Assembly (NCBI RefSeq): GCF_024166365.1
Contig: NC_064838.1
Location: forward strand, 75,594,001-75,658,000
Reading direction: 5' to 3'
DNA from: Elephas maximus indicus
Taxonomy: Eukaryota; Chordata; Mammalia; Proboscidea; Elephantidae
DNA: 64,000 nt
Made by a program: the position numbers and the translations under genes. Below the pieces are notes generated by a model. That model was not told where the DNA came from and did not search any database. It saw nothing but the letters and a program-made list of their open reading frames with translations. The first letter of the stretch is position 1; every line of letters begins with the position of its first letter. This document shows, one piece after another, positions 34,718 through 45,801 of the stretch.

Positions 34718-34729
34718 ATAGAGGTTATT

Positions 34730-35382
34730 TTTGTTACTATGGCATTTTAGTTTTTATTTGTAAAAAGCCAGGTTCTTACAAAAATATGTTAAAGGATTTT
34801 TTTTCTAGAAGGATGTTAACTTAGGCTTTTAAGTTGAAAGCCTACTAATATTTTTAGTTTTTATAGTATCAACACCTTGAGGACTGAAACTATAGTGGAT
34901 ACTTTACATACTCATTTTCTTTACATGTAATTTAGCTGGCCAATAGAATATTTATTTCAGTGAAATCCAGCGTTAATTATTAATAAGATTAAGAACATTA
35001 GACTTTGCAGAAGATAGTTAAAAATAATTAGATATAAACTATCTTTACCATTATATTCTTCAGCAGATGTGCCTTTATTAATCTACAGCTTCTAAAATGA
35101 TAGAACTCCTGAGCCACCCGGACATACAGAACTCTCATTACAGCTGGTTTCTAAAAGAAAGCTCAAAATTCTTCTGTACATGTTCCTGTCCCCGCCAAAC
35201 CAAATCAATATAAATGAAATCAGCTTGTCTACATCTGAGGTTTAGTCATTCAGCAACTTTCTCCAACAATGAATAATCCTAAAGTTTATGTTTATATCTA
35301 TATATGTATTATTCACTCTTATTTGAATTTGTCCTTAACCATAAGAGCTAGGGACTTTGAGGAGTCAATGTTCTTGTTCTTT
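34730..35382. other. Unassigned sequence
   Basis: AT-rich; nothing recognised. Confidence 0.4.
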
Positions 35383-35558
35383 TTGTTGTTTTTTTTCCTT
35401 CTGAATTGTCTTTTCTTTTTCCCCTTTTCCTTCCCTTCCTTTCTTTTTTCTTCCCTTTCCTTCTCCTCTCCTCCCATCTTTCTTTTATCTTTTCGTCTTC
35501 TCTCCCTTTTCACCTTCCTTTGCTTTCATTTTCTTTTCTTTTTTGTTCTTTATTTGCT
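35383..35558 (+). repeat. Polypyrimidine tract
   Basis: About 175 bases almost only T and C on the plus strand (ttcc, ctttc, tccctt motifs). It accounts for the long open frames here (Phe/Ser/Leu-rich on plus, Lys/Glu/Arg-rich on minus), which are not genes. Such tracts can adopt triplex structure. Confidence 0.9.
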
Positions 35559-36094
35559 AGGAGGTTCTCTGTTTATTTGCAATGGCTTCTCAAGAAGCCT
35601 CCTGAGTAAGTTCAGGAAGCCTCAGAGGCTGACCTTCCAGCACTCTTTCACTAGAAGAAATCTTCCTGAAGAAGATTTGTTAAGAACACTATCCACATTT
35701 AACACATTAATATTACTCGTGTATAATTTACTGGGTATAATATTTCTTAAATATAATTTCTCTGCTTCCTGATTTGATTCTTCTTTTCTTTCATTTTCTA
35801 CACTTTAGGCCTCCATCTGATGCATGGGTACAATCTTTTCCTTTTTTCTGCTTAACTTCCGTCAATATACATAGCATGACAGGTAGATATTACTACAGAT
35901 ATGCAGCAAAATAGATAATTCTTACAATGTACAGCTTTATCGATGTCCAAAACTGGGTGTTCATGAGTTAGAGGTATATAATATTCTTTTTATAAATAAT
36001 GTACATATTACCAAATAGACAAAGATCCAGATGATTTGTTTTGATCTGATGTTTATAGTGAAACATTCAAGAACAATAATAAAAGTTATGGTTT
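35559..36094. other. Unassigned sequence
   Basis: No gene or repeat recognised. Confidence 0.4.
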
Positions 36095-36300
36095 GTTGAT
36101 TCTTTATCAGGTTCCAGGCAGTGATCTAGGTGCTTTACATGCAAAAAAAGATACACACAACCTGAAGAGGTAGGTATTATTAGTATCCCCATTTTACAAA
36201 TTCTGAAACTGAGCCACAAAGAGGTTTATTAAGTTGCCCAAGGTCACATAGACAGTAAGCGGTAAAGGTGGAATTCAAACACTGTTTTTCCAGAGTTCAC
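36095..36300 (+). mobile_element. MIR SINE
   Basis: 'caggcagtgatctaggtgctttac...cccattttacaaattctgaaactgagcc...gcccaaggtcacatag' is a well-preserved MIR. Confidence 0.8.
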
Positions 36301-36889
36301 ATTATTCTTCACTGCTATGTTCTCTCTAAGGATGTCCTGGGCCTTAAACAGGCACACACTGAGTGAGATGCCTTAGCCATTATCTGGTCACTGTAAAGGT
36401 CAAATCTAAATACTGGCTAGCATTTTCAAAGTAACATTGATGAGCTTGGAGATTGTTGTTTAATTATAAATATATAAATAGAAGTATCCAGCAGAATAAA
36501 ATTAGGTGGGTTTTCACTGAAAGTATCATAGACAGTTGAACTAGGAAGGATTCCAAGATTATCTAATTTAATCCTTTTATTTTCCAATGAGTAAATTGAG
36601 ACAGACTTGTGACTAAATTTAGAAAATGACTACAACTCATACTTTCTGATGCTGAGTTTGGACTTTTCCTTTGAATATGCTCCTTTTTGAAATCTGGGCT
36701 TTGAAGTTCTAATATTGACCACTCCCGGTGCCTAAGAAGCATTATATATAAAACGCTGTTCCATTGTCTTCTACCTATCTTTACAGTGTCTATTTTCTCC
36801 CCCCATCACTGCCCAGCTCACCTCCAGTTGATTTGAAAATACTGGCTGCTAAAGTACTAGCTGGTAACTTAGGTTCAAAAATATTTGCT
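36301..36889. other. Unassigned sequence
   Basis: No gene or repeat recognised. Confidence 0.4.
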
Positions 36890-36892
36890 GAA

Positions 36893-37285
36893 AATATAGA
36901 TTGTATTGCAACGGTACTCACCACAAATACTACCAACTTAAAGTAACAACTCTCTCCCAAAAGAGCACAGAAGTGTGTTAAGAGTGGTGGGATAGGCAAA
37001 GGGAAATAGAAAGCATTATGGACCCTTAAGAAGAGACCGACAATCTATGTCCAAATAATTGCTACAGGGAATTTTGTGCTAAATAATTGATACATTTCAA
37101 ATTCCAGCCTCTTCAAATTTAAGGATTCCTGAAGACTGGACAACCTTTGAGGCAGGAGGGACTCAGCTTCTAATAGTGGAACATCATAATATTTAATGAG
37201 ATATTCCTGAAGAGGGGTTATTTTTGGTGCTGTATAGATTATATTGTAAAGGTACTCACCACAAATAGTACCAACTCTAAGTACT
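36893..37285 (+). repeat. Imperfect direct repeat, about 50 bp, 340 bp apart
   Basis: 'tatagattgtattgcaacgg' + 'tactcaccacaaatactacc' (from about 36895) recurs as 'tatagattatattgtaaagg' + 'tactcaccacaaatagtacc' (from about 37230), both followed by a version of 'aactnaaagta'. Confidence 0.75.
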
Positions 37286-37668
37286 GATTCTATGTAAATT
37301 TATTTATTTAGGGTTTATTTTCACCACCAGAGAATAAGTTTCTTGAGAGCAGAAATAATTTCCTTTGCTGTCATTACTGACTTCAGTGCCAAGCACTGTC
37401 ATATTCTAAAAAAGGATTAACTGTTGGGTCTCTGACTGCTCTTCTGTATAGAAGATCCACTAACATTTGGAGATAGAACCTCTTATTTGTAGGTCCAATC
37501 CAGTCATCTGAGAAGTAGAATTGTTGAGGGAATTGGGATATTTGGAAGAGAAACCCAGTAGACATTTCTAAATGTTTATTATGGATAAGCCACCTTTGGA
37601 GATTAATAGTGAAGAAGTGCTCCATGACCTAATGGACATACTAAAAATTGTGTTCATGATTTCATTAC
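37286..37668. other. Sequence upstream of OR pseudogene B
   Basis: Should correspond to the intron before the coding exon. No exon or promoter identified. Confidence 0.35.
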
Positions 37669-37670
37669 AG
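37669..37670 (+). promoter_or_regulatory. Predicted 3' splice site upstream of OR pseudogene B
   Basis: 'catgatttcattacag' ends at 37670, 43 bases before the ATG at 37714. Confidence 0.55.
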
Positions 37671-37713
37671 GTCTTGTTCTACTGAGCTCCCATCTCTGAA
37701 ACAGGTCTTGTAA

Positions 37714-38691
37714 ATGGGACACAGTAATAATGTAACAGAATTTGTCCTCCTGGGACTCACTCAGGATCCTGAGGGCCAAAAAGCGTTGTCATGTTTTTGC
37801 TCATCTACATTGTAATGATGGTGGGCAACTTGCTCATTGTCATCACTGTTATTGTCAGCCCCTCTCTGGACTCCCCCATGTACTTGTTTCTTGCCTATCT
37901 GTGACTCTTGGGTGTTGTTTTTTCCACTGCTTATTCCCCTATAATAATTGTAGACTGACTCTATGATAAAAAGACTATTTCCTTCCCAGCTTGCATGGAC
38001 CAGCACTTTATAGAACACTTATTTGGTGGTGCTGAGGTCTTCTGGTGGCAATGGCCTATGACTGCTATGTGGCCATCTGTAAGGCACTGCACTACTTGAC
38101 CATCATGAATCAATGGGTTTGCATTCTATTGCTGGTGGTGGCCTGGGTTGGAGGTTTTTGCACTTTGTGGTTCAACTTCTCTTTGTGTACAACCTCCCCT
38201 TCTGTGGCCCCAATGTCATTGATCACTTCAGCTGTGACATGTACCTGTTGTTGGAACTTGCTTGCACTGACATCTATTTTATAGGGCTCACTATTTTTGC
38301 CAATGGTGGAGCCATCTGTACGGTAATTTTTATCCTTCTACTAATCTCCTATGGGGTCATTCTAAGTTCCCTGAAGACTCATAGTCAGAAAGGGAGGTGC
38401 AAAGCCCTCTCTACCTGCAGCTCTCACATCACAGTAGTTGTCCTCTTTTTTGTTCCCTCTATTTTCTTGTATGTTAGACCTGTTTCCAACTTTCCCGTTG
38501 ACAAATCTATGACTGCAGTCTTTACAGTTATCACTCCCATGTTGAATCCTCTGATATACAGCTTGAGAAATTCTGAGACGAAAAATGCTATGGAAAAAAT
38601 CTGGAATAGAAAATTAACGACAGGTATACTAAGAATATGCTTCCACACTGAAAATATTATTGCTAATGCTAAAGCAAGAAATAGGAAATAA
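37714..38691 (+). pseudogene. Olfactory receptor pseudogene B (family 4, OR4C-like)
   Basis: Starts MGHSNNVTEFVLLGLTQDPEGQKAL. OR marks: [61 protein letters not shown], ending in a tail that is longer than usual (to 38691). Lesions visible: a small deletion with frameshift near 37787, in-frame TGA at 37902-37904 and 37956-37958, a frameshift near 38042 before the MAYD motif, and another near 38155. From about 38160 to the stop the frame is open (192-codon frame 38113-38691). It is dead, but its 3' half is well preserved. It resembles OR4C3-type receptors from memory. Same strand as pseudogene C, opposite to the two receptors at the left of the window. Confidence 0.92.
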
Positions 38692-39880
38692 ATTATCACA
38701 ATGACTGATTTAGTCATTTCTATGGATTCTCTAGGTATACTTCTCTTTATTGATACAAAAAAAAAAAAAAGGCATCCAAAATGTAGAATAAATTATTCTT
38801 CTAGTTTAGAATTAACCTAATAGAGTCATTCTGGAGGCTGGATGAACGGCATAGGTATTTTTCCTCTTATAAACAAAAATAAAACTAAGCTCACATTGTA
38901 AATTTATTTTTCTGAGTATATATTGAAACAGGACTTAGAAGAATTTTTTTTCTTTCTCTTTTAAAAGGAGTAAAACAAGTTACTGTAGAAACTTTTCTAT
39001 CATTGAATTTAATGAGAAAACATTTTGGCTAATACTTAGAACAAATTTCTGAGGCCAAGAGAGTGATTTAAAATTTTACTGTTCATTATCCTCTTAGCAC
39101 AACAGCTTTTTTTTAGCTGTATTATGCATTTTGTGTTTAAAATTACTTCTGTTCCTCTGGCCAAAGTCCATGTATTTCTAATTCTGCATATTTAAGTGGG
39201 ACATGATATTGTGTTTTGTTTGAGACACCATGAGTAATTTTGATAGATGGGATGTGGTCGATGAAGAAAACTCATTCTACTTCTTGATTAGAGGACAGAT
39301 ACTATTTCAATTTGGATTTGAAAATCACAATCTAAGTTATAAACATATTTTATACATTCCTCATTAGTTATTATGTGCATTTTTTTTTTTGCAGTTCTTA
39401 AAAGAGTAGATAGAGCTTCTGATTTTATCTCCATAAAGTTGAAGGTATGGAAAGAAATGTGTTATGTCGCATAAACAGTATGTTCCCTAAAAGTTGTATT
39501 AAAATTAAATGTTTTTTACTTAAAGATTTAGTAATGATTTGTTTTGGAAAAAGCAAAATTTGTTTTTTCAACTTTATGTAAAAAAATAAGTTTTTCTCAG
39601 TCCACAGCCCATCTAGGGACATTTCAAAGCCAGAGGGCAGGAAGAATTTTCTCAGTGTAACATGGATCTTTATCTATGCTTAACAAGGCTTTACTTTTCT
39701 AACTAAAAGAAAGATTTTAGAATTTTTCTTATTTTTCAATTTTAGTGTGTAATTTTTCATGTGTATCCAACAACATACACAATTGTTTATAAATCTTGTA
39801 GCCTCTTACCTAGAATATTATCAATATCATTGAAACTGCCTGATTTCACTTCCCTGATGCCATTTCTCTACCCCTTCTCT
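38692..39880. other. Gene-free stretch
   Basis: AT-rich, with A-runs near 38757 and T-runs near 39380. No gene or repeat named. Confidence 0.4.
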
Positions 39881-39889
39881 TTTTTTTCT

Positions 39890-40740
39890 CAGAAGTAATT
39901 CCATTCCTAGTTTTTTAATCATAGTTAAAAATAGTTTAACTTTGAATGTATATATCCTTAATGTATATCTTGATTTCTTATTTCTTTTATTAAAATTACA
40001 TTATGTATCTCATAGTTTTCAGAACCTTAATTTTTATCAATGTTTACCATTTAATATTTGATTATATATCTGCATGTCGCTCTTGTCCAATTATTTTTCC
40101 TGCTGCATATTATTTCATTGTTTGAATATACCATAGGTTATGTATCCATCCTTGGTCAGTGCTTGTACAGATTGTTTCCAGTTTTTGTTATCATAAGCAG
40201 TGTCATTGTGGACACTCTAAAATAAATTATTTTGTATTAAATAGGGTATTTACATGTTCACTTTTACAGATGGTTGCAATTTTTCCCTGAAGTGGTATCA
40301 TCAGTTATACTCCTGCCAGCAGAGTTGAACAGTTCCATTACTCTGTATACTTAGCAACACCAGATATTGTAGATACTTGATACTTTGGACATTCAGTGGG
40401 TATAAAACTGTGATTTCACTGTGGTTTTAATTTGCATTTCTTATTTCTATTGAAGTTGAGCACGTTTTCATATGTTTATTAGATGTCACTTTGTTCCCCT
40501 CTTCTATGATATGTATAGCATATTCTTGCCTTTTGCCAGTTTTTCAACTGGGTTGTCTTTCTGTTATTAATTTTTTTTTTATGTATCCTGTGTACTAATT
40601 CTTAAATTTCATTTAAAAGTAGTACAAAAGTCTTTTCCCTGTTTGTGTTTTTTTTTCTTTTTACACTTTTATAGTTTCATTCGAAATACTTCTTAATGTA
40701 GTTAAATTTCTCAGTCTTTATGTATTTGGTTAACACTTCT
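39890..40740 (-). mobile_element. Old L1 (L1M-type) fragment
   Basis: Antisense of the L1 ORF2 end: 'agattgtttccagtttttg', 'ctcctgccagcagagttg', 'tgtggttttaatttgcatttc', 'gagcacgttttcatatgttta'. Strongly diverged, hence much older than the two full-length copies. Confidence 0.65.
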
Positions 40741-40767
40741 ATGTCTTACTTAAGATGTCCTCTAATA

Positions 40768-40931
40768 TAAAACCAAAACTTGTTGGGGTCGAGTAGATTT
40801 GGACTCATAGCGACCCTATAGGACAAAATAGAACTGCCCGCATATGGCTTCCAAGGAGTAACTGGTAGATTTGAACTGCCAACCTTTTGGTTAGCTGCCA
40901 AACTCTTAACTATTGTACCGCGAGGGCTCCA
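40768..40931 (-). mobile_element. AfroSINE with target duplication
   Basis: Antisense copy. The target duplication 'tcctctaata' lies at 40758-40767 and 40932-40941. Inserted just past the old L1. Confidence 0.93.
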
Positions 40932-40941
40932 TCCTCTAATA

Positions 40942-41685
40942 CAAGGACAGGAAAACATTCTATATTGTCTTCAAAAGATTTCAAAATTTTGAATTTTTAA
41001 TACCTGATTTAAATCTGCTAAATATTTTATTTTTATAGCTAAACATGACATCAGCACAGTAATCTATTATTTCGTCCTTTTCCATCAGCATATGATCCCC
41101 AAATAAAAATGGGACTTATTCCATTTAAATGTAATGGAAGAATGGCTGTGTTCATTGGCAGACATGTTTCTTTCTTAGCAACTAGGGCTTCCAAACATAG
41201 CCAGCTCAAAATTTTCAGTACACAAAGCAGAAATACTTTAAGTGGTTTATTATGACTATTAGACATAATAGTGACAAGGGCCACTCTGACGTCTATGCTT
41301 TGTTCACAAGCTTTTTATTCTGGCTACAGGAGAAATGGTCTTGGTTTAAGTATATACCACATTCTGTGGGATAGCATGCCAATGCCATTTTTGTTGTCTT
41401 TTGTTTTCCAGGCAGCACTATCATAGAGTATTCAGAACCAAATCCATAATTTTATCATGTCTGATGGGTAAAGGGAGCATTAGTAAGACCAGTAAAGTTC
41501 ATGCATATTAGTGGGTTGCTTTGTTATGAAATGTATTTCTTGGTCATAGATAATTTTTGGTGAGACTTCATGGCAATGAATAAAATGTTTCTTGCAAATC
41601 TACATAAAGCAGAGCTAAAAAGAGAACAAAGTCTCTTCCTGTGAAGAGAAATCACTGCCTCTTTCATGATTGACTGGGTCTAATA
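40942..41685. other. Unassigned sequence
   Basis: No gene or named repeat. Confidence 0.4.
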
Positions 41686-43342
41686 TAATAATAATAACAA
41701 CCACTTGTCTGTCTTCTTTTTGTACCATCAAGGCTCATGTGTTGCTGTGGTGGTGAAAAATATGCCATCAGTATTTCAAATACCAGCAAGGTCACCCATG
41801 GCTGACAAGTTTCAGCAAAGCTTCCAGACTAAGACAGACTAGGAGGAAGAACCTGGCAATCTACTTCCAAAAAAAAAAAATAGAAAGAAAAATCGACCAG
41901 TGAAAACCTTATGAACAGCAACGGAACATTGTCTGATATAGTGCTGGATGATGAGATCCTCAGGATGGAAGGCGCTCAACATACAACTGGGGAAGAGTTG
42001 TCTCCTCAAAGTACAGCTGACTTTAATGACTTAGATGGAGTCCAGTTTTTAGGACATTCATCTGCTGATGTGGCACAACTCAAAATGAGAAGAAACAGCT
42101 GCAAGCATCCCTTAGCAATGAGAACATGGAATGTACAAAGTATGAATCAAGGAAAACTGGAAATTCTCGAAAATGAAATGTTTGGAGATTGATATCCTAG
42201 GCATTGATGAGCTGAAATGGACTGGTATTGGCCATTTTGAATCAGACAATCATATGGTCTACTATGCCTGGAATGACCAGTTGAAGAGAAATGGCATCAC
42301 ATTCACTGTCAAAAAGAACATTTCAAGATCTATCTATCCTGAAGTACAATACTGTCAGTGATAGGGTAATAGTGATACACCTAAAAGGAAGACCAGGTAA
42401 TACGACTATTATTCAAATTTACACACAAACCACTAATGCCAAAGATGAAGAAACTGAAGATTCAGACTTCTGCAGTCTGAAATTGATCAAACATGCAATC
42501 AAGACGCATTCATAGTTTTTGGTGATTGGGATACAGAAGTTGGAAATAAGGAAGAACAAACAGTAATTGGAAAATATGGCCTTGGTCATAGAAATGATGT
42601 TAAAGATTGGAAGATAGAATTCTGTAAGACCAATGGCTTGTTCATTGGAAACACCTTTTTTTAACAACATAAACGGTGACTATACAGGTGGACCTTACCA
42701 GACGGAATACACAGGAATCAAATGGACTACATCTGTGGAGTGAGACAATGAAGAAGCTCAATATCATCAGTCAGAACAAGGACAGGGGCTAACTGAGGAA
42801 CAGACCATCAATCAGTCATGTGTAAGTTCAAATTGAAGCAGAAGAAAATTGAAACAAGGCCATGAGAGCCAAAGTACAACCTTGAGTATATCCCATCTGA
42901 ATTTAGAGACTATTCCTCCAGACTAGATTTGATGCACTGAACACTAACGACCAAAGACTAGATGAGTTGTGGAAGGACATCATACATGAAGAAAGCAAAA
43001 GGTCACTAAAAAGAAGGTAAAGGAAGAAAACACAAAAATGTATGTCAGAAGAGGTCCTGAAATTTCCTCCTGAAGGCAGAACAGCTAATGTATATGGGAC
43101 AAATTATGAAGAAAAAGAGCTGAACAGAAGAGTTCAAAGGATGGATTGAGAAGACAAAGTATTATGATGAAATGTGTAAAAACCTGCAAGTAGAAAACCA
43201 AAAAGGAAGAACATACTTAGCATTTCCCAAGCTGAAAAAAAAAAAAATAATAAGCCTTGATTTGCAATATTGAAGAAATCTATGGGAAAAATATTAAACA
43301 ATGCTGGCAGCATCTAAAGAAGATGAATGGACAGAAGAAAGA

Positions 43343-43455
43343 TGTGGCAGTCTGCTTCCGTAAAGATTATAGCCTTGGGAACCCTATAAGAGTTCTCTCT
43401 CCTATAGGGCCACTATGATTTGGAATTGACTTCATGTCAATGGATTTTTCTTTTT
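43343..43455 (+). mobile_element. AfroSINE 3' fragment inside the RTE
   Basis: 'gtctgcttccgtaaagattatagcc' then 'tagggccactatgatttgg' and 'gacttcatgtcaatgg', followed by a T-rich tail. Confidence 0.75.
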
Positions 43456-43486
43456 CTTTCTTTTTTTTTTTTTTTTACTAAAGAAG

Positions 43487-43620
43487 GAGTCCTGGTGCTG
43501 CAACATTTAAGCACTAGGCTGCTAATCGATAGGTTGGTGGTTGGAGCCCATCCACTGGCTCTGCAGGAGAAAGACCTGTCTCAATCCGCTTCTGTAAAGA
43601 TTACAGCCTAGCTTAGGAGC
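43487..43620 (+). mobile_element. AfroSINE 5' fragment inside the RTE
   Basis: 'gagtcctggtgctgcaacat' through 'aatccgcttctgtaaagattacagcc'. The following 43621-43800 segment ends in (AAC)n, suggesting an attached RTE-type tail, but I cannot name it. Confidence 0.72.
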
Positions 43621-44027
43621 AATGAGTTTGTGACAATTGTGGAGGAAAAACTCACAAAAGAGGAGGAGAATGGTTGCACAACTCAAAGAATATAACAAAT
43701 GTAACTGAATTGTACTTGTAGAAAATGTTGAATCAGTGTATATTCCACTGTGTATATTATCAACAACAACAAAAAAATAAAATAAACTGCTGAAAAAAGA
43801 AGATGGAAGGCAAAAAGTCGTTGTACTAAAAGAATTGGTGAAATTAAACCATTTCAGCAGATAGCATGTAATCAAGAACTGATGGTACTGAAGGAAAAAA
43901 TCTAAGCTGTGCTGAAAGGCATTGGTGAAAAACAAGCCTCCAGGAATTGATGGAATTCCAGTTGAGATGTATCAACAAATGGATGCAACCCTGGAAATTC
44001 TTCACAACTTCAGTCTTTTCTCCATTT

Positions 44028-44372
44028 ATCATGATGTTGCTTATTGGTCCACTTGTGAGGATTTTTGTTTTCTTTATGTTGAGGTGTAATCCATACAGAA
44101 ACCCTGGTGGCGTAGTGGTTAAGTGCTATGGCTGCTAACCAAGAGGTCTGCAGTTCGAATCTGCCAGATGCTCCTTGGAAACTCTATTATGCATTTCTAC
44201 CCAGTCCTATAGGGTTGCTATGAGTCAGAATCGACTTTAAGGCAGTGGGTTTGTTTGTTTGTGTGGGTAATCCATACCGAAAGCTGTGGCCTTTGATCTT
44301 CATCAGTAAGTTCTTCAAGTCCTCTTCACTTTCAGCAAGCAAGGTTGTGTAATCTGCATAATGTAGGTTGGT
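44028..44372 (-). mobile_element. RTE LINE fragment, inverted, split by an AfroSINE
   Basis: Antisense RTE RT-region: 'tcatgatgttgcttattgg' to 'tgaggtgtaatccatac', then after the SINE 'cgaaagctgtggcctttgatc' to 'tgcataatgtaggttg'. It covers the same RTE part as 54530-54860 of the plus-strand copy. Confidence 0.82.
44097..44266 (+). mobile_element. AfroSINE inserted in the inverted RTE piece
   Basis: Complete copy 'agaaaccctggtggcgtagtgg' to 'aggcagtgggtttgtttg'. The target duplication 'gtaatccatac' lies at 44086-44096 and 44267-44277. Confidence 0.95.
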
Positions 44373-44710
44373 TTCCGGTTATATTATAGAGCTCATAAAA
44401 TGAAATAACTGATATGTAATGTTAAATTCAGTATTTTGAAGGACGTTCTGGAGAAAGCCTTCTTATTTTCAGCAGATCATGTCACAGATGTAGCCGCTCA
44501 CAGATAGAACCCAGCTTTAATACCAAAGTCTCATCACGAGAGTGAAGCAAAATATATGGGAAAATTATTGTGGGAGAAGGTTCCAAGGACCCATTTTCTA
44601 AAGAACTCTTGTGTGCAAGGCTCTATGGAGGAAACATTGTTGCGTAGGGCATCAAATTTTGGCCTAGAGTTTCTGTTCTTCTCAAATTTATTATTGACCC
44701 TTTGGTTTGC

Positions 44711-44712
44711 AG
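44711..44712 (+). promoter_or_regulatory. Predicted 3' splice site upstream of OR pseudogene C
   Basis: 'gaccctttggtttgcag' ends at 44712, 36 bases before the ATG at 44749. Confidence 0.55.
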
Positions 44713-44748
44713 GCTCTGACACCGAGTTCAACATCTTCAAAAGAAAAC

Positions 44749-45651
44749 ATGAAGAATGGGAACATTGTGGCTGAGTTTGTCCTCCCTATACTCACTCAGT
44801 ACCCTGAAGGGGGAAAAAGTTTCATTTGTCACATTCTTACCCATCTACATTGTGAAGATAGTGGTCAATCTGCTTATCATGGTGACAATCATAGCCAGCC
44901 AATCCCTGGGTTTCACCAAGTGTTTTTTTTTTTTCTCGCCTATTTATCATTTACATAGACTGTGTATTCTACTTCTATTGCTCCCAAAATGATCCTAGAC
45001 ATGCTGTACTAGAAAAAAAAAGTTCATTTCCTTCTATGCTTACATGGCACAAGGCTTTATAGATCATTTATTTGCCAGTGCTGAAGTTATTCTTCTGGTG
45101 GTGATGGCGTATGACTAATATGTGGCCATCTGTAAATCTCTTCATTATTTGGTGGATATGTGTTCTCATGCTGATGATAGCCTGGATTGGAGGTTTTCTA
45201 AACTCTGGTTCAATTCTCTTTATCAGCCCCCTTTCTGTGGGCCCAAAGTCACTGACAGCTTTGTGTGTGATATGTATTCCTTATTGAAACTTGCTTGCAT
45301 GAACAGGTGTTTCTGTGATAGCCAATGGAGAGGCAATTTTCACTGTGATAATTTTCATCCTACTAGTCTTCTATGGGGCCATCTCACACTCCTTGAAAAT
45401 TAATTGTTTGGAAGAGAGACAACTGTGCATCTCATATGACTGTGGTCATTTTAGTCTTTATTTTCTGTATCTTCCTGTATGCAAGGCCCACATCTCCTTT
45501 CCCATGGATATATTCATGACTGTGGTTTTAGCTTTCATAACCCCTATGTTAAACAATTTAATCTATCTGTACCCTGAGAAACTCAGAAATGAAAAATGCC
45601 ATGAGGAAACTTTGGAGTAAAAAAGTAACCTTAGTTGGAAAAGGGCTATAG
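44749..45651 (+). pseudogene. Olfactory receptor pseudogene C (family 4)
   Basis: Starts MKNGNIVAEFVLPILTQYPEG. Family-4 marks are spread over several frames: KIVVNLLIMVTIIASQSLG, a TM2 remnant, the TM3/loop remnant near 45100-45150 (the codon before 'tatgtggccatctg' is a stop), PPFCGPKVTDSFVCDMYSLLKLAC at 45220-45300, FILLVFYGAI in TM5, TPMLN in TM7, and LRNSEMKNAMRKLW before the stop at 45649-45651. Frameshifts near 44820 and 45300 and several others, plus stops, break it. It is more decayed than A or B. The NVT glycosylation site has become NIV. Confidence 0.9.
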
Positions 45652-45786
45652 CCCTCATTCAGAACATGATATTCATTATTTCACAGAGCCAAGGAATGCT
45701 TTCACTATCAGTGATCCCAGTCTTTTTTTTTTTTTTAAATCATTTATGTTGGATTCTTTAAACTATTTATTTTTAAACTTATATAT

Positions 45787-45801
45787 AAAATATTCTTTAT
45801 A
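45787..45801 (+). repeat. Target-site duplication of L1 copy 2, left
   Basis: 'aaaatattctttata' is repeated at 53581-53595. Confidence 0.9.

Larger units (their letters stand above)
41690..44005 (+). mobile_element. RTE LINE, 5' half (5' UTR, endonuclease, start of RT)
   Basis: Starts at the RTE leader ('aataacaaccacttgtctgtc'), then a leader segment, then the apurinic-like endonuclease. Recognisable motifs are RTWNVQSMN at 42120, EIDILGIDELKWTGIG at 42183-42230, SDRVIVIHLKGRPGNTTIIQIYT at 42355-42425. It continues to the RT N-terminus NKPPGIDGIPVEM at about 43930-43970. Many frameshifts and stops. Two SINE pieces interrupt it (43343-43455 and 43487-43620), with unassigned sequence to 43800. 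It stops at 44005 and is followed at once by an inverted RTE piece. Confidence 0.88.

Noticed and set aside
35269-35772. 167-codon open frame on the plus strand and a Lys/Glu-rich one on minus
   Set aside because: Both come from the polypyrimidine tract; composition explains them and no domain is visible.
41690-44372. Twin-priming 5' inversion as the cause of the opposed RTE pieces
   Set aside because: In twin priming the upstream part is inverted relative to the tail-bearing part; here the inverted part has no 3' tail and the order does not fit.
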